Positions 36,086 through 46,237 are shown, counted from the stretch's first letter. The stretch: 64,000 bases of DNA from Actinomycetaceae bacterium (GCA_030540715.1 JAUNVQ010000007.1:41149-105148), one strand, 5' to 3'. The notes: generated by a model not told the origin, from the letters alone. Numbers and translations are program-made.

Positions 36086-36742
36086 ATGTCAAATTGTGGT
36101 GTGCTGTTCGATATGGATGGAACTTTAATTGATTCTGAACCGTATTGGCATAACTCAGAAACAGCAGTTGTTGAACATTACGGGGGAACATGGTCATTAG
36201 AACAGGGAAAAAAATTAACTGGGCGTACCCTTTACGAATCAGGGCGTATCATCCTTGAAGAATCAGGTATCGAAGCTGACATCAATGAGGTACTCCACAA
36301 GATCCTTGACTACCAGATTGTACAGCTGAAAAAACGTGTGCCATGGTTTGATGGTGTGACTGAACTGCTGGGTGACCTTGCTGTTCACAATGTCAAAACA
36401 GCATTGGTGTCCTCGTCCTACCGATGTATTGTTGATGTCGTGTGCGCCGATGCGCCCAAGGGAACACTTGATTTGTCGATAGCTGGTGATGAAGTTACCC
36501 GTGGCAAGCCTGACCCCGAACCCTATCTGGTAGCAGCAAAGTCATTAGGGCTGTCACCGCATAACTGTGTAGTCGTTGAAGATTCGCCTTCGGGTGTGGA
36601 AGCAGGGCTTCGTGCAGGAATGAAAGTGGTAGGAATCTGTGGCGACTTTGATTTTTCCGGCCAACCCGTGACACGTCAGATAAAAAATCTGGGCAATATG
36701 TGTGCAGAGGATTTTCTTCATATCGTGCAGGTACATGATTAA
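36086..36742 (+). CDS. HAD-superfamily phosphatase (beta-phosphoglucomutase-like)
   Basis: A 218-aa enzyme with the four HAD motifs: DMDGT (CGVLFDMDGTLIDSEP, near residues 4-19), Ser/Thr in ALVSSSYRC, Lys in GKPDPEPYLVAA and the acidic pair in VVEDSPSGVEAG. A four-helix C1 cap fits the pgmB/Gph subfamily. GAAAGGGGAG before ATG 36086 fixes the start; the frame is open another 53 codons upstream, overlapping the divergent aldo/keto reductase, without support. The stop codon overlaps that of the convergent lipoprotein by four bases. Substrate unknown. Confidence 0.88.
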   Translation: MSNCGVLFDMDGTLIDSEPYWHNSETAVVEHYGGTWSLEQGKKLTGRTLYESGRIILEESGIEADINEVLHKILDYQIVQLKKRVPWFDGVTELLGDLAVHNVKTALVSSSYRCIVDVVCADAPKGTLDLSIAGDEVTRGKPDPEPYLVAAKSLGLSPHNCVVVEDSPSGVEAGLRAGMKVVGICGDFDFSGQPVTRQIKNLGNMCAEDFLHIVQVHD

Positions 36743-37653
36743 CCGTTGACCACACTGTTGACTATAGGGTAAATCTTTGAGTGAGTGTCGGGTGAGTCTG
36801 AAGAAAAACGAAGAATGCCATCGTTCATGGTGACGGAAACAGAGATATAATCAACATCTGCTTGCCTACATGTAAACTGTAGTCTGTGGCGAAGCTGCGC
36901 GGGAATAGAGTCAAAGAATGCGCGAAGACTGTGTTCAGCCCGAGGGTTCTTGTCGTCAATCAGAAGTGACACCTTCGTGTAACCAGGATCAAGCATTGTC
37001 AAGTCATTTACGGTGACACCGGGGCCAGTTTCCCCCATGAAATAATCAATTGCCAACAGATCAAGATCATCAGGAGTAATCGCAAGTGACGTACGTGTAC
37101 GATCGTAGATTTTCAGTTTTTTATAGTGCGTTAATGATGTCCACAAACGCTGTTCACATATCTGACGAACAGGAAGTTGAGTTTTGTTGACTCTCAGCTC
37201 ATAGGCTTGTGCAGACAATACTGACAAATGAGAATCGTGAGGGTTTAGCAGGTCGCTCAATTCCTTCATCTCATGAAAGAACTCAACAATAACCTGTGGG
37301 GTAATCCTTTTGGAAACATACCAGTTAACACCATATTTTCCACTCTTGATAACAACTTCTGTTCGGTATTCATCAGCAAGCTCTTGAAGAATAGGCATTG
37401 CCGCACTCACAGTCTCTTCTAAACTATCTTGCTTATCTTCGGCAACAACCATATCAACAATGAAGTTGGCAGTTGGTGTATCAGATTTGTGATGGATACC
37501 CGATTCCTCGATTCCATCAATAGCCTGCAGGCGTTGTGAAGCATTTGATGCTGTTTCTGCAGCTCTGTCCCAATATGCAGAATACAGGCTGCAGCCACTA
37601 AGCACACTTACAAGAAAACAAGCCATAAAAAAACGAAAACCACGGTACAACAT
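36739..37653 (-). CDS. Putative lipoprotein of unknown function
   Basis: A 304-aa protein with an N-terminal signal peptide MLYRGFRFFMACFLVSVLSG ending in the lipobox LSGC at residues 18-21. The mature part shows no family I recognise: an alpha/beta mix with LRVNKTQLPVRQIC, LAITPDDLDLLAIDYFM and a C-terminal MNDGILRFSSDSPD. GGAAGGG precedes ATG 37653; the longer frame begins 29 codons earlier without a site. Tail-to-tail with the HAD gene (four-base overlap 36739-36742). Likely on the outer face of the membrane. Confidence 0.75.
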   Translation of the reverse strand: MLYRGFRFFMACFLVSVLSGCSLYSAYWDRAAETASNASQRLQAIDGIEESGIHHKSDTPTANFIVDMVVAEDKQDSLEETVSAAMPILQELADEYRTEVVIKSGKYGVNWYVSKRITPQVIVEFFHEMKELSDLLNPHDSHLSVLSAQAYELRVNKTQLPVRQICEQRLWTSLTHYKKLKIYDRTRTSLAITPDDLDLLAIDYFMGETGPGVTVNDLTMLDPGYTKVSLLIDDKNPRAEHSLRAFFDSIPAQLRHRLQFTCRQADVDYISVSVTMNDGILRFSSDSPDTHSKIYPIVNSVVNG

Positions 37654-37976
37654 TGTGCGTCCCTTCCTTGAAAACTGCACGCTGTAGGAAGGTATGAAGC
37701 GAAAGTTTTCGTGATGAGATTGGTGATGGAACATATTCATCGTATCAGCTGTCAGATGAAAAGTGTATGTTTAAAGGGGAAGAATTGGTGATAGCCATTA
37801 ACATAATGCGGCCATAGCATCCCTATCTGTGCAGGTACAAACCGTTAACAACATGTGTGCAAACATCGAGCTAGACAGCGTTTGCGCACAGTTGACAAGG
37901 AATATTTGTACTTAGGAATGCAACGAAGTAGAGCGAACCATTTGCTGTGTAAGTGTCACGAGCCTACGATAGCACT
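37654..37976. promoter_or_regulatory. Divergent regulatory region of lipoprotein and RecB-type nuclease
   Basis: 323 bp without a gene. Contents: a 10-bp inverted repeat, GTGTGCAAAC (37855-37864) and GTTTGCGCAC (37880-37889, one G-T pair), directly before TTGACA (37892-37897); and a leaderless promoter TTGCTG (37942-37947), 17 bp, TACGAT (37965-37970), six bases before ATG 37977. The function of the inverted repeat is not known. Confidence 0.5.
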
Positions 37977-38945
37977 ATGACAACAGATTGCACTGACTCC
38001 ACTGACCCTTGTGGACAAGAACTACTCTGCCAGTTACAGCCTGGTAGTGCGGAGCAATCACATGTACACGCAGCAACGCCCTCGCTAAAATTATCTAAAA
38101 GACCAGCAGCGCTGTCGCCATCATCGTTGAACACTTTTCAGCAATGCCCACTTCAGTTTCGTTTTATTTATGTCGATAAACGTCCTAGGAAACCCGCTCT
38201 GGCTGCAGAAAAAGGCACGCTGGTGCATGCCGTTCTTGAAAACCTTTATGATGTGCTACCTGCGCAGCGTACACCTGAAAAAGCTGAATCAATGGTGGAG
38301 CCTCACTGGCACGCTACGGTGAAGAAATGCCCAGAACTTCCCAGCCAGATTTTTCATACCCCCCACGCGGAAATCGATTTTATTAACGATGCAAAAACGC
38401 TGTGCCACCAGTATTTTCGGTTAGAAAACCCTCAAAATCTTCAACCAGCTCATCGTGAACAATATGTTCATGCGCAGGTGGCAGATGGATTACGTGTTCA
38501 CGGATTTATTGATCGTGTTGATATTGCACCCAATGGAATGGTGCGTTTGATTGACTATAAAACAGGGAAGGCTCCAGCTCCTCAATATATCGGTTCAGGA
38601 GTTTTTCAACTGCAGTTTTACGCAATGATGTGGAAACGTTCACGTGATAGACTTCCCGCGCGACTTCAACTGCTGTTCCTCAAAGATGCACGAAATTACA
38701 CGATAGATCCGATTGCCAGTGACGTTGAGCGGACGGAAGATGAAGTACAGGCACGCTGGAATGACATCAAGGCCGGGCTTGACAGTGGGGATTTTCGTCC
38801 ACGACAAACCCCGCTGTGTAACTGGTGTGACTTTCAACAGATATGTCCACTTTTTGGTGGGGGTGGTGCTGCCCCCGCCATAAGTGAAGAGGGCGTTACC
38901 CATATGCGAAGCGTTGAAACTTCAACTGCAGGTGATAGTGCCTAG
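37977..38945 (+). CDS. RecB-family Fe-S exonuclease (PD-(D/E)XK)
   Basis: A 322-aa nuclease. The N-terminal LSPSSLNTFQQCPLQFRFIY supplies the first cluster cysteine. The catalytic core includes GTLVHAVLENL, GFIDRVDIAP and LIDYKTGKAP (the D and E/D-x-K residues). Three further cysteines, in CNWCDFQQICP, complete a [4Fe-4S] site as in AddB/Cas4-type nucleases. It belongs to the conserved actinobacterial RecB-like group, with no CRISPR array or cas genes nearby, so Cas4 is not meant. Start ATG 37977 is chosen because TACGAT ends six bases upstream; an upstream in-frame start at 37953 lies in the promoter. Confidence 0.88.
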   Translation: MTTDCTDSTDPCGQELLCQLQPGSAEQSHVHAATPSLKLSKRPAALSPSSLNTFQQCPLQFRFIYVDKRPRKPALAAEKGTLVHAVLENLYDVLPAQRTPEKAESMVEPHWHATVKKCPELPSQIFHTPHAEIDFINDAKTLCHQYFRLENPQNLQPAHREQYVHAQVADGLRVHGFIDRVDIAPNGMVRLIDYKTGKAPAPQYIGSGVFQLQFYAMMWKRSRDRLPARLQLLFLKDARNYTIDPIASDVERTEDEVQARWNDIKAGLDSGDFRPRQTPLCNWCDFQQICPLFGGGGAAPAISEEGVTHMRSVETSTAGDSA

Positions 38946-39211
38946 GGTAAGGAGCAAAACTAGGTTGCCTCATATCGAAAGCACGCCTTGACTGCATCGC
39001 TAAAGAACGACCAGTAGGTGTTGAGCTGCAAGCAGTGCAACACAATGTTCACACAGATAATAGTGATAATCGTGTTCAGCGAAGCCATGATGAAGTGGTA
39101 GAAATTATATTTTTACGCCGATGTGCTGGAATGCTGTCTAACTTTGTGCCCTCATACAAATAAATGCGACGTGAGCGTCAGATAAAAGAAACACATTCGA
39201 TAGTAATGCAG

Positions 39212-39288
39212 TGGTGGGCGATACTGGATTCGAACCAGCGACCTCTTCCGTGTCAAGGAAACGCGCTAACCAACTGCGCCAATCGCCC
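39212..39288 (-). tRNA. tRNA-Val(GAC), copy 2
   Basis: 77 nt, identical to copy 1 at 28546-28622, including encoded CCA (39212-39214) and anticodon GAC. It lies 16 bp after tRNA-Gly copy 2, with no tRNA-Cys between them. Confidence 0.97.
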
Positions 39289-39304
39289 ATGAGGTGAAAA
39301 CAAG

Positions 39305-39377
39305 AGCGGATGACGGGGTTCGAACCCGCGACCCTCACCTTGGCAAGGTGATGCTCTACCAGCTGAGCCACATCCGC
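39305..39377 (-). tRNA. tRNA-Gly(GCC), copy 2
   Basis: 73-nt body identical to copy 1 at 28798-28870; anticodon GCC. The 3' CCA is not encoded, the flank reading CTT instead, so the duplication ends at the discriminator base. Confidence 0.96.
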
Positions 39378-39504
39378 AACAGATGATAGAGTATCAGGTT
39401 TTTGCGGCGACAACAAAACCGCTCTTAAATTCAGCCTTTAACATTTGTGGGCTAAAATAAAGGAAAGAATTGACAACATCACTTCATAACTTCAAGGAGC
39501 CCCT

Positions 39505-41511
39505 ATGCCATCCATTATTGTTAATGGGCAACCACAAGATATTGACGAAGGCCAAAGCGGCTACGACCTGTGGAAAAATGATCGCACGGTTGTAGCCATG
39601 TCACTCAACGGTAAAACTGTTGACCTTGTGACACCGCTAACGGATGGCGACGAAATTGTGCCCATCACAACACAATCTGATGAGGGGCTTGCTATTTTGC
39701 GTCACAGTGCAACGCATGTGATGGCTCAAGCTGTTCAAGCTGTGAACCCACAAGTAAACCTTGGGATCGGCCCGCCCATTGAAAATGGTTTCTACTATGA
39801 TTTTGGTAATATCGACCCAATAACTCCTGAAGATATGAAACAGCTTCAGGCTGCAATGAAAAAAATAGTCAAAGAGAATCAACGTTTTGTTCGCCGCGAA
39901 ATCTCTGAAGAAGATGCCCGCAAAGAACTAGCGGACCAGCCTTACAAACTTGAACTTATTGGAACAAAAGGAAAAGATGAGGAAGGTCAAACAGCTGAAG
40001 GTGCCAGCGTTGAAGTAAGCGCAGAAGATGGTCTGACCATCTATGATAACGTGCGCCGTGATGGTAGCGTTGCGTGGAAAGACTTATGTCGTGGCCCGCA
40101 CGTCCCCTCAACGAAATATTTGGGTAACGGTTTTGCCTTAACAAGAACCTCGGCTGCGTATTGGCTTGGTAATCAAGATAACGACCAACTGATCCGTATT
40201 TACGGAACTGCTTGGCCCACGAGGGAAGAACTCAAAGCCTATCAGGATCGCCTAGCGGAAGCAGAACGTCGCGATCACCGCAAACTTGGTACGCAGCTAG
40301 ATCTGTTTAGTTTCCCAGATGAAGTGGGCTCAGGTCTTGCTGTTTTTCATCCCAATGGCGGTGTTATCCGCATGGAGATGGAAGAATACTCTCGTCGGCG
40401 CCACATTGAAGAAGACTACCAGTTTGTCTACACCCCACATATTACAAAGGGACACCTCTTTGAGACATCAGGTCACCTGCAATGGTATAAAGACGGCATG
40501 TATCCGCCGATGCATATGGATGAAGAGCGTGATGGCGATGGCAATATTACGAAGCAGGGGGTGGACTATTATCTGAAACCCATGAACTGCCCGATGCATA
40601 ATCTTATTTACCGTTCTCAGTTGCGAAGCTATCGTGACCTGCCGCTTCGTTTATTCGAATTTGGTACGGTGTATCGTAATGAAAAATCTGGTGTTGTACA
40701 CGGACTGGCGCGTGCACGTGGGTTCACTCAAGATGATGCCCATATTTATTGCACGCGCGACCAGATGAAGGACGAACTGACATCGCTGCTTACCTTTGTT
40801 CTTGAACTTTTGAAAGACTACGGTCTCAATGATTTTTATTTGGAGCTATCCACAAAGGATCCGAAGAAGTTTATTGGCGATGATGAGATTTGGGAAGAAG
40901 CCACCAAGGTACTGCAAGAAGTAGCGGAAGGTTCTGGCCTTGACCTTGTTCCCGATCCGGGTGGCGCAGCATTTTATGGCCCTAAGATTTCGGTTCAGGC
41001 CCGTGATGCAATTGGGCGTACCTGGCAGATGTCAACAATACAGCTGGACTTTAATCTGCCTGAACGTTTTGACCTGGAATATACTGATGCAGATGGTCAA
41101 CGCAAACGCCCAGTAATGATTCACCGTGCTCTCTTCGGTGCCATTGAACGATTCTTCGCTATTTTGACCGAACACTATGCGGGAGCTTTCCCCGCTTGGC
41201 TTGCCCCCACGCAGGTCACGTTAATTCCTGTGGCCGAGGCATTCAATGAATATCTTAGCGAGGTCGCACAAAAACTGAAGGCTGCTGGTGTGCGTGCCCG
41301 CGTAGATACGTCCTCTGACCGCTTCGGTAAAAAGATCCGCAACGCAACACAGGAGAAAATTCCGTTTGTGCTCATCGCTGGCGGCGATGACGTTAAGGCG
41401 GGGGCTGTATCGTTTAGGTATCGTGATTCGACGCAAAAAAATGGTGTTCCCATTGACGATGCGGTTGCCGAAATTGTTGACGCTGTAAGGAGTCGACGCA
41501 ATGACCTCTAG
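39505..41511 (+). CDS. thrS: Threonyl-tRNA synthetase
   Basis: Charges tRNA-Thr. The 668-aa protein has an N-terminal TGS domain ([19 protein letters not shown]), the editing domain ([29 protein letters not shown]), the class II core with the zinc-site Cys in [12 protein letters not shown] and His in [11 protein letters not shown], and the anticodon-binding domain ([14 protein letters not shown] ... RFGKKIRNA). CAAGGAG lies 7 bases before ATG. I see no T-box leader; the space to the tRNA genes is only 127 bp. It overlaps the HIT gene by 11 bases. Confidence 0.96.
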   Translation: MPSIIVNGQPQDIDEGQSGYDLWKNDRTVVAMSLNGKTVDLVTPLTDGDEIVPITTQSDEGLAILRHSATHVMAQAVQAVNPQVNLGIGPPIENGFYYDFGNIDPITPEDMKQLQAAMKKIVKENQRFVRREISEEDARKELADQPYKLELIGTKGKDEEGQTAEGASVEVSAEDGLTIYDNVRRDGSVAWKDLCRGPHVPSTKYLGNGFALTRTSAAYWLGNQDNDQLIRIYGTAWPTREELKAYQDRLAEAERRDHRKLGTQLDLFSFPDEVGSGLAVFHPNGGVIRMEMEEYSRRRHIEEDYQFVYTPHITKGHLFETSGHLQWYKDGMYPPMHMDEERDGDGNITKQGVDYYLKPMNCPMHNLIYRSQLRSYRDLPLRLFEFGTVYRNEKSGVVHGLARARGFTQDDAHIYCTRDQMKDELTSLLTFVLELLKDYGLNDFYLELSTKDPKKFIGDDEIWEEATKVLQEVAEGSGLDLVPDPGGAAFYGPKISVQARDAIGRTWQMSTIQLDFNLPERFDLEYTDADGQRKRPVMIHRALFGAIERFFAILTEHYAGAFPAWLAPTQVTLIPVAEAFNEYLSEVAQKLKAAGVRARVDTSSDRFGKKIRNATQEKIPFVLIAGGDDVKAGAVSFRYRDSTQKNGVPIDDAVAEIVDAVRSRRNDL

Positions 41512-42184
41512 GGATTTTGTGGAGGACGCCGCCCCCAACCTTTGTCACGCCGCGGCTGGCGCGACGGATCTGACAGCGTTGCGGCCTACCCACGACAATC
41601 CAGATAATGTTCGTCAACCTCGTTGTAGTGGACACGACGGTGTGCCTGTGGAGGATTCTGCAGATTTTGCGGGCAAACCAGATGGCTTCCAACGTTTATG
41701 GACACCACATCGCATGGTCTACATTGACGGTGAATCGCGTCCGCAAAGCGGAGACAGTCACGAATGCCCATTTTGTTTGGCTCCAAAAAAACCTGATGAA
41801 GAATCACTTATTGTTTATCGTGGCGACAACGTTTTTGCGTTAATGAACCTCTTTCCATATAACTCTGGACATCTGTTGATTTGCCCCTATGAACATATCA
41901 GTAACTATAGTGAGCTTGATCCGCAGGTTCGTGACGAATTTGGTGAAGTCACCACAACTGCTATTCATGCCCTCAAGGCAGCGTCTGCGCCACAAGGGTT
42001 TAATATCGGAATGAATCAAGGGGAAGTAGCGGGAGCAGGAATCGCTGCGCACCTCCATCAACATATTGTCCCGCGCTGGTTTGGCGACGCAAACTTCTTT
42101 CCTTTGATAGCCCGCACAAAAGCTATCCCTGAATTGCTTTCAGATGCTCGGACAAAAATTGTCGAAGCCTGGCCTAAGGCATAG
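41501..42184 (+). CDS. HIT-domain protein, AP4A phosphorylase-like
   Basis: A 227-aa HIT-superfamily enzyme with the catalytic HLHQH at residues 184-188 and a zinc-type CPFC motif ([11 protein letters not shown]). The first 65 residues are variable. The family in Actinobacteria includes diadenosine-tetraphosphate phosphorylase; the same gene follows thrS in mycobacteria. AAGGAG precedes ATG 41501, which overlaps the end of thrS, implying translational coupling. It is followed by prsW-like 14 bp downstream. Confidence 0.9.
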   Translation: MTSRDFVEDAAPNLCHAAAGATDLTALRPTHDNPDNVRQPRCSGHDGVPVEDSADFAGKPDGFQRLWTPHRMVYIDGESRPQSGDSHECPFCLAPKKPDEESLIVYRGDNVFALMNLFPYNSGHLLICPYEHISNYSELDPQVRDEFGEVTTTAIHALKAASAPQGFNIGMNQGEVAGAGIAAHLHQHIVPRWFGDANFFPLIARTKAIPELLSDARTKIVEAWPKA

Positions 42185-42198
42185 CAAGAGGAGGCTTT

Positions 42199-43494
42199 AT
42201 GTCACAGTCTTTTCGCCAACCTTCGCGCTACGAGCCAACATGGCATTCGCCCGCTGACCAGTATCGACTTCATAACACGATGTCCTATGATGATCCGTTG
42301 ATTCCTGATCCGTCCTATCACAGTAGTGCGGCATCAAACTCACTGGTGATTCATCCGGAGGTGAAACGTCTACAATCAAAGAAAAAACTTCCGTGGCTTG
42401 AAATCGTCGGCTCTGGTATCGGAATCCTTGGGATGCTTGCCACTATAGTTCTTGTTGGATACCAAACTTCGGTGTCTGAATCGATTCTAGCGATTATTGC
42501 GGCGCTTTTTCCCATGTTTGTTGTTGTGGGAACACTGGTGTGGATTGATCGTTGGGAACCTGAGCCAAAGTGGCTGCTTTTGCTTGCTTTCCTGTGGGGA
42601 GCAGGAGTGGCAACAACATTATCACTTTTCGCTAACTATGCTGGTCAACAGTATCTTACTAGCTATCTGCCGCTGGGGGATTCTGTGGAATCAGCTACCG
42701 CAACCTTTGTTGCCCCACTCATTGAAGAAACAATGAAAGGCCTTGGAGTTGCTCTTATTTTACTTGCCAATCGCAAACGAATTAACTCTCCTCTTGATGG
42801 CGTTGTTATTGCAGGCATTTTAGCCGCAGGCTTTGCCTTCACCGAAAATGTTCTCTATTTTGCGCGATTCGCTGACGTATTGGTGATTATCTTCTTTATG
42901 CGTGCAGTACTGTCACCTTTTGTTCATACTATTTTTACATCGATGACAGGTTTAGCGATAGCCTTGGGGCTGACACGTTCACAGAATCGTTGGTCGTGGC
43001 TATGGATGCTTCCTATTGGCTGGATGAGTGCTGTGGGCCTTCACGGTCTGTGGAACGGTGTAGCATCATATATGTCTCAACAATTTTTACCGCTGTACGC
43101 ACTTTTTTGGTTACCCCTTTTTATTACATGGCTTATCCTCAACATTATTGTCTCCGTTAAACAACGCAGATGGGTAGTTGTTGGATTAGAAGCTCTGGTT
43201 CATGCAGGATGGATTCATCCAATGGAAGCCCGGATGCTTTCTTCATTGCCACTTCGCCGTATTGCGCGACGCCAAAGTAAACGTTACGGTAAACGTGCGA
43301 AAAAGGCGATGGCCGACTTCCAGCAAAAAACAACTGAACTAGCACTTACCTATGTTACTGATTTACATACCGGCCGTACAGAAAAAGAAGACCGTTATTT
43401 TCGTGAGCAACTTGAGGCGATGGTAGCGATGCGTAATAAATATGATGAAGCAATGCAAGCCTCTCAGGCTCGTTACGTGTTGGGGGTGCGTTAA
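42199..43494 (+). CDS. PrsW-family intramembrane protease
   Basis: A 431-aa polytopic membrane protein. After a 65-residue soluble N-terminus come about eight helices. Family motifs are present: FVAPLIEETMKGLG (EE pair, metal site), AGFAFTENVLYFA, RAVLSPFVHTIFTSMTG and LHGLWNGVA. PrsW proteins are CAAX-type metalloproteases; in Bacillus one cleaves an anti-sigma factor. The target here is unknown and no anti-sigma gene is adjacent. AGGAGG precedes ATG. The gene sits between HIT and a NUDIX gene that starts at the next base. Confidence 0.88.
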   Translation: MSQSFRQPSRYEPTWHSPADQYRLHNTMSYDDPLIPDPSYHSSAASNSLVIHPEVKRLQSKKKLPWLEIVGSGIGILGMLATIVLVGYQTSVSESILAIIAALFPMFVVVGTLVWIDRWEPEPKWLLLLAFLWGAGVATTLSLFANYAGQQYLTSYLPLGDSVESATATFVAPLIEETMKGLGVALILLANRKRINSPLDGVVIAGILAAGFAFTENVLYFARFADVLVIIFFMRAVLSPFVHTIFTSMTGLAIALGLTRSQNRWSWLWMLPIGWMSAVGLHGLWNGVASYMSQQFLPLYALFWLPLFITWLILNIIVSVKQRRWVVVGLEALVHAGWIHPMEARMLSSLPLRRIARRQSKRYGKRAKKAMADFQQKTTELALTYVTDLHTGRTEKEDRYFREQLEAMVAMRNKYDEAMQASQARYVLGVR

Positions 43495-44079
43495 GTGGAT
43501 AATCCCTTACAGAAGCTGGGCGATGACTGGCAGGTTAACGCCGATGGCGTTCCCTACAGAAAAGCGGCTCGGGTGATTATTCGCCGCCCAGATCAGCGTG
43601 TGTTACTGGTGAAAGGTCACGACTTTTACGATAGTCGCAGAAAATGGTGGTTTACTATCGGCGGAGGCCTTGCCCAGGGGGAGACGTCACAAGAGGGAGC
43701 CCTGCGTGAACTGTGGGAAGAAACCGGTATTCGCGCAACACTTTCGGACTTACAAGGGCCTATCCTTGAACGTGAGGCAACTTTTTATTTTTTGGCATTG
43801 ACATGTCGCCAAGATGAAATGTTCTATCTTCTTGATGTTGACGACCACACGGCGGAGTCTATTTCACCTGCCGATCTTTCGGATACTGAATGGGGTGTGT
43901 TAGATGAATTGAAGTGGTGGGATATTGACGATTTGGCCAGCAAGGTCGAAGCCGGTGTTACAGTGTATCCTCTTAGACTTGTTGACTACCTTTTGGCATG
44001 GCGTGATGGTTGGGATGGTCACTGCCTTCACCTCATCGAAGATTCCAGAACACCAGACCCTGAAAACCCTTACGACTAG
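43495..44079 (+). CDS. NUDIX hydrolase
   Basis: A 194-aa hydrolase with a full Nudix box, GGLAQGETSQEGALRELWEE followed by TGI, near residues 57-79. It begins with GTG at 43495, immediately after the prsW stop, so translation is probably coupled. The substrate may be a nucleoside diphosphate derivative; nothing narrows it. A NUDIX gene also sits in this neighbourhood in mycobacteria, after the phosphatidylinositol mannoside genes, which are missing here. Confidence 0.88.
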   Translation: MDNPLQKLGDDWQVNADGVPYRKAARVIIRRPDQRVLLVKGHDFYDSRRKWWFTIGGGLAQGETSQEGALRELWEETGIRATLSDLQGPILEREATFYFLALTCRQDEMFYLLDVDDHTAESISPADLSDTEWGVLDELKWWDIDDLASKVEAGVTVYPLRLVDYLLAWRDGWDGHCLHLIEDSRTPDPENPYD

Positions 44080-44232
44080 CAGTATCAAGATCTGGTGCCA
44101 ACCAGAGTAAACATCATAAAATCTTCATGGGAGTTTGTGTGTTGAACAGGCATTTGTAACCATGCACAAGTGTTTGAGGATAACCTGGTAAGATCAAGTC
44201 GATAATATAACAACCAACAAGGAGGAACATCC

Positions 44233-44988
44233 ATGTCGGGTCACTCAAAATGGGCAACAACTAAACACAAAAAAGCGGCTATTGATGCAAAACGCGGGAA
44301 ACTCTTTGCACGTTTAATCAAAAATATCGAAGTTGCGGCACGTACTGGTGGTGGTGATCCGGCTGGTAATCCAACGTTGTATGATGCAATTCAAAAAGCA
44401 AAGAAAAACTCTGTTCCTTCGGACAATATTGACCGCGCTGTTAAACGTGGTTCTGGCGCTGAAGCTGGGGGTGCCGACTGGGAAACGGTAATGTATGAAG
44501 GGTACGGCCCCGGTGGCGTTGCCTTTCTGGTTGAATGTTTAACTGATAATCGAAACAGGGCTGCTGCAGATGTGCGTACCGCCTTTACCCGCCACGGTGG
44601 TTCTTTGGCTGATCCTGGTTCTGTGTCCTATATGTTTAGCCGTCGTGGTGTTATTGAAGTTCCTAGCAACGAAGGCATTGATGAAGACACCATTTTGATG
44701 GCAGTCCTTGACGCAGGTGCAGAAGAAGTCAATGAGTATGAGGAATCTTTTGAGATTTTGTGTGAGCCCAATGACCTTGTTCATGTTCGTGAAGCCCTGC
44801 AAGCTAACGAGATTGACTATGATTCTGCCGAGGTTCAGTTTGTTCCTTCCACGACCATAGAATTGGATGAAAGTGGTGCGCGTTCAATGATGAAACTATT
44901 GGATGCCTTGGAAGATTCTGACGATGTGCAAAATGTTTACGGCAACTATGATATTCCTTCCGCTATCGAAAAGGCCCTTGAAGAATAA
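44233..44988 (+). CDS. yebC: YebC/PmpR-family protein
   Basis: A 251-aa protein with the family N-terminus [20 protein letters not shown] and the acidic groove, [12 protein letters not shown] and [18 protein letters not shown]. YebC was first called a transcription regulator and, in recent work, was found to help translation of proline stretches; role here by homology. GGAGGAA precedes ATG. It is the first gene of a yebC-ruvCAB operon, as in many bacteria. Confidence 0.95.
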   Translation: MSGHSKWATTKHKKAAIDAKRGKLFARLIKNIEVAARTGGGDPAGNPTLYDAIQKAKKNSVPSDNIDRAVKRGSGAEAGGADWETVMYEGYGPGGVAFLVECLTDNRNRAAADVRTAFTRHGGSLADPGSVSYMFSRRGVIEVPSNEGIDEDTILMAVLDAGAEEVNEYEESFEILCEPNDLVHVREALQANEIDYDSAEVQFVPSTTIELDESGARSMMKLLDALEDSDDVQNVYGNYDIPSAIEKALEE

Positions 44989-44996
44989 GGTACTTT

Positions 44997-45641
44997 ATGC
45001 GAATCATGGGTATCGACCCCGGTTTAACGCGGTGCGGTATCGGCATTATTGATGTTGATTCCACCAGGAAAATTTCACTGGTTTTCGTTGATGTTGCGCG
45101 TTCAGATACCGAGATAGCAACACATATGCGGATCAAGATTATTGCAGACCGCATTGACGAGCTTCTTGAGCTTTACAACCCTGATGTGGTTGCTGTTGAA
45201 CGGGTTTTTGCTCATGATAACCTGCAGTCGGTGACAACGACGATGCAGGTTATGGGGGTAGCTATGCTCAGTGCAGCAAGAGCCGATAAACCAATGGCGG
45301 TTCATACACCCTCTGAAGTGAAAGCGGCTGTTTCAGGAAGTGGAACTGCCGGTAAAGCACAAATCCAGCATATGGTTCAACGCATCCTTGGAATGAAAAA
45401 AGTGTTGAGACCTGCCGATGCAGCCGATGCTGTTGCTGTTGCCATTTGTCATGGTTGGCGTGGCGATGGACTTCAAGGTGCGCGACCTGATGGTAGTGTG
45501 AATGTGTCGCTTTCCGGTAAAGTGCGTGCACGTCAGCCGCTGACACCTGCACAGCAACAGTGGGCATCAGCTCAGGCTGCGGCGCGTCGCAGGGGAGCGG
45601 TTGATCCGCGACGACAACAGGCAAGAAAGAAGAAAGCATGA
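44997..45641 (+). CDS. ruvC: Holliday junction endonuclease RuvC
   Basis: Resolves Holliday junctions. The 214-aa protein starts MRIMGIDPGLTRCG with catalytic Asp7; other acidic residues are in AVERVFAHDN and the C-terminal ADAADAVAVAICH. A basic, Ala/Arg-rich tail of about 45 residues extends past the core. It lies 8 bp after yebC and overlaps ruvA by four bases. I see no LexA box upstream of this operon. Confidence 0.95.
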   Translation: MRIMGIDPGLTRCGIGIIDVDSTRKISLVFVDVARSDTEIATHMRIKIIADRIDELLELYNPDVVAVERVFAHDNLQSVTTTMQVMGVAMLSAARADKPMAVHTPSEVKAAVSGSGTAGKAQIQHMVQRILGMKKVLRPADAADAVAVAICHGWRGDGLQGARPDGSVNVSLSGKVRARQPLTPAQQQWASAQAAARRRGAVDPRRQQARKKKA

Positions 45642-46237
45642 TTGCGCAGCTTCGAGGAAGTGTTGTGTCACGTTCCTTAGAGACAGTCCTTATTGACGTG
45701 TGTGGTGTTGGTTATGAGGTGAAAGCCACTCCAGACACATTGGCGCGATGTCATGAGGGCGAAGAAACGACCCTTGTAACGCGGCTTATTATTCGAGAGG
45801 ACGCACACATCCTTTTCGGTTTTGCTTCTACCGATGAACGAGATGTATTTGATGTGTTGATAAATGCCCCCGGTGTGGGCCCTAAAGTTGCGATGGCTAT
45901 TTTGTCGATGCTTACCCCAGATGAGCTTCGTCTTGCTTTGGCTGATGAAAATGAGGCTGCACTGGTTGCCGTTCCTGGTATCGGTAAGAAAACAGCGCGC
46001 CAACTTATTGCTTCAATCGGTGACAAACTTGGTCAACCCCAACAGGCTGCCACTTGTTCACCTGTAGTATCAACTCAGGTGGTACATGACGATATTGTGA
46101 AAGCTCTTGAAAGCCTAGGATGGAATACGAAACAAGCGCAGCAGGCTGTAGCCCAGGCAGAATCTGATATGCCAGAAGCTAATCGCTCTGAACTATTGCG
46201 TGCTGCTCTTCAGGTATTAGGAGCCCATCATGGATGA
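45638..46237 (+). CDS. ruvA: Holliday junction helicase subunit RuvA
   Basis: A 199-aa tetramer-forming subunit that binds the junction. N-terminal OB domain [20 protein letters not shown], two helix-hairpin-helix motifs ([28 protein letters not shown]) and a C-terminal domain contacting RuvB ([12 protein letters not shown]). It overlaps ruvC by four bases and ruvB by eight. Confidence 0.95.
   Translation: MIAQLRGSVVSRSLETVLIDVCGVGYEVKATPDTLARCHEGEETTLVTRLIIREDAHILFGFASTDERDVFDVLINAPGVGPKVAMAILSMLTPDELRLALADENEAALVAVPGIGKKTARQLIASIGDKLGQPQQAATCSPVVSTQVVHDDIVKALESLGWNTKQAQQAVAQAESDMPEANRSELLRAALQVLGAHHG

Noticed and set aside
37977..38945. The RecB-type nuclease as CRISPR Cas4
   Set aside because: No repeats or other cas genes are present; size and gene context fit the actinobacterial RecB-like exonuclease group.
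38957..39168. About 70-codon open frame between the RecB-type nuclease and tRNA-Val copy 2
   Set aside because: There is no credible start codon and it resembles nothing known to me; a decayed gene is possible but not shown.
39420..39504. T-box leader for thrS
   Set aside because: Only 127 bp separate the tRNA gene from the thrS start and there is no T-box consensus or antiterminator.
44080..44232. LexA box before yebC-ruvCAB
   Set aside because: Only scattered GAAC/GTTC halves occur here; none form the CGAAC-N4-GTTCG palindrome present at 16389.
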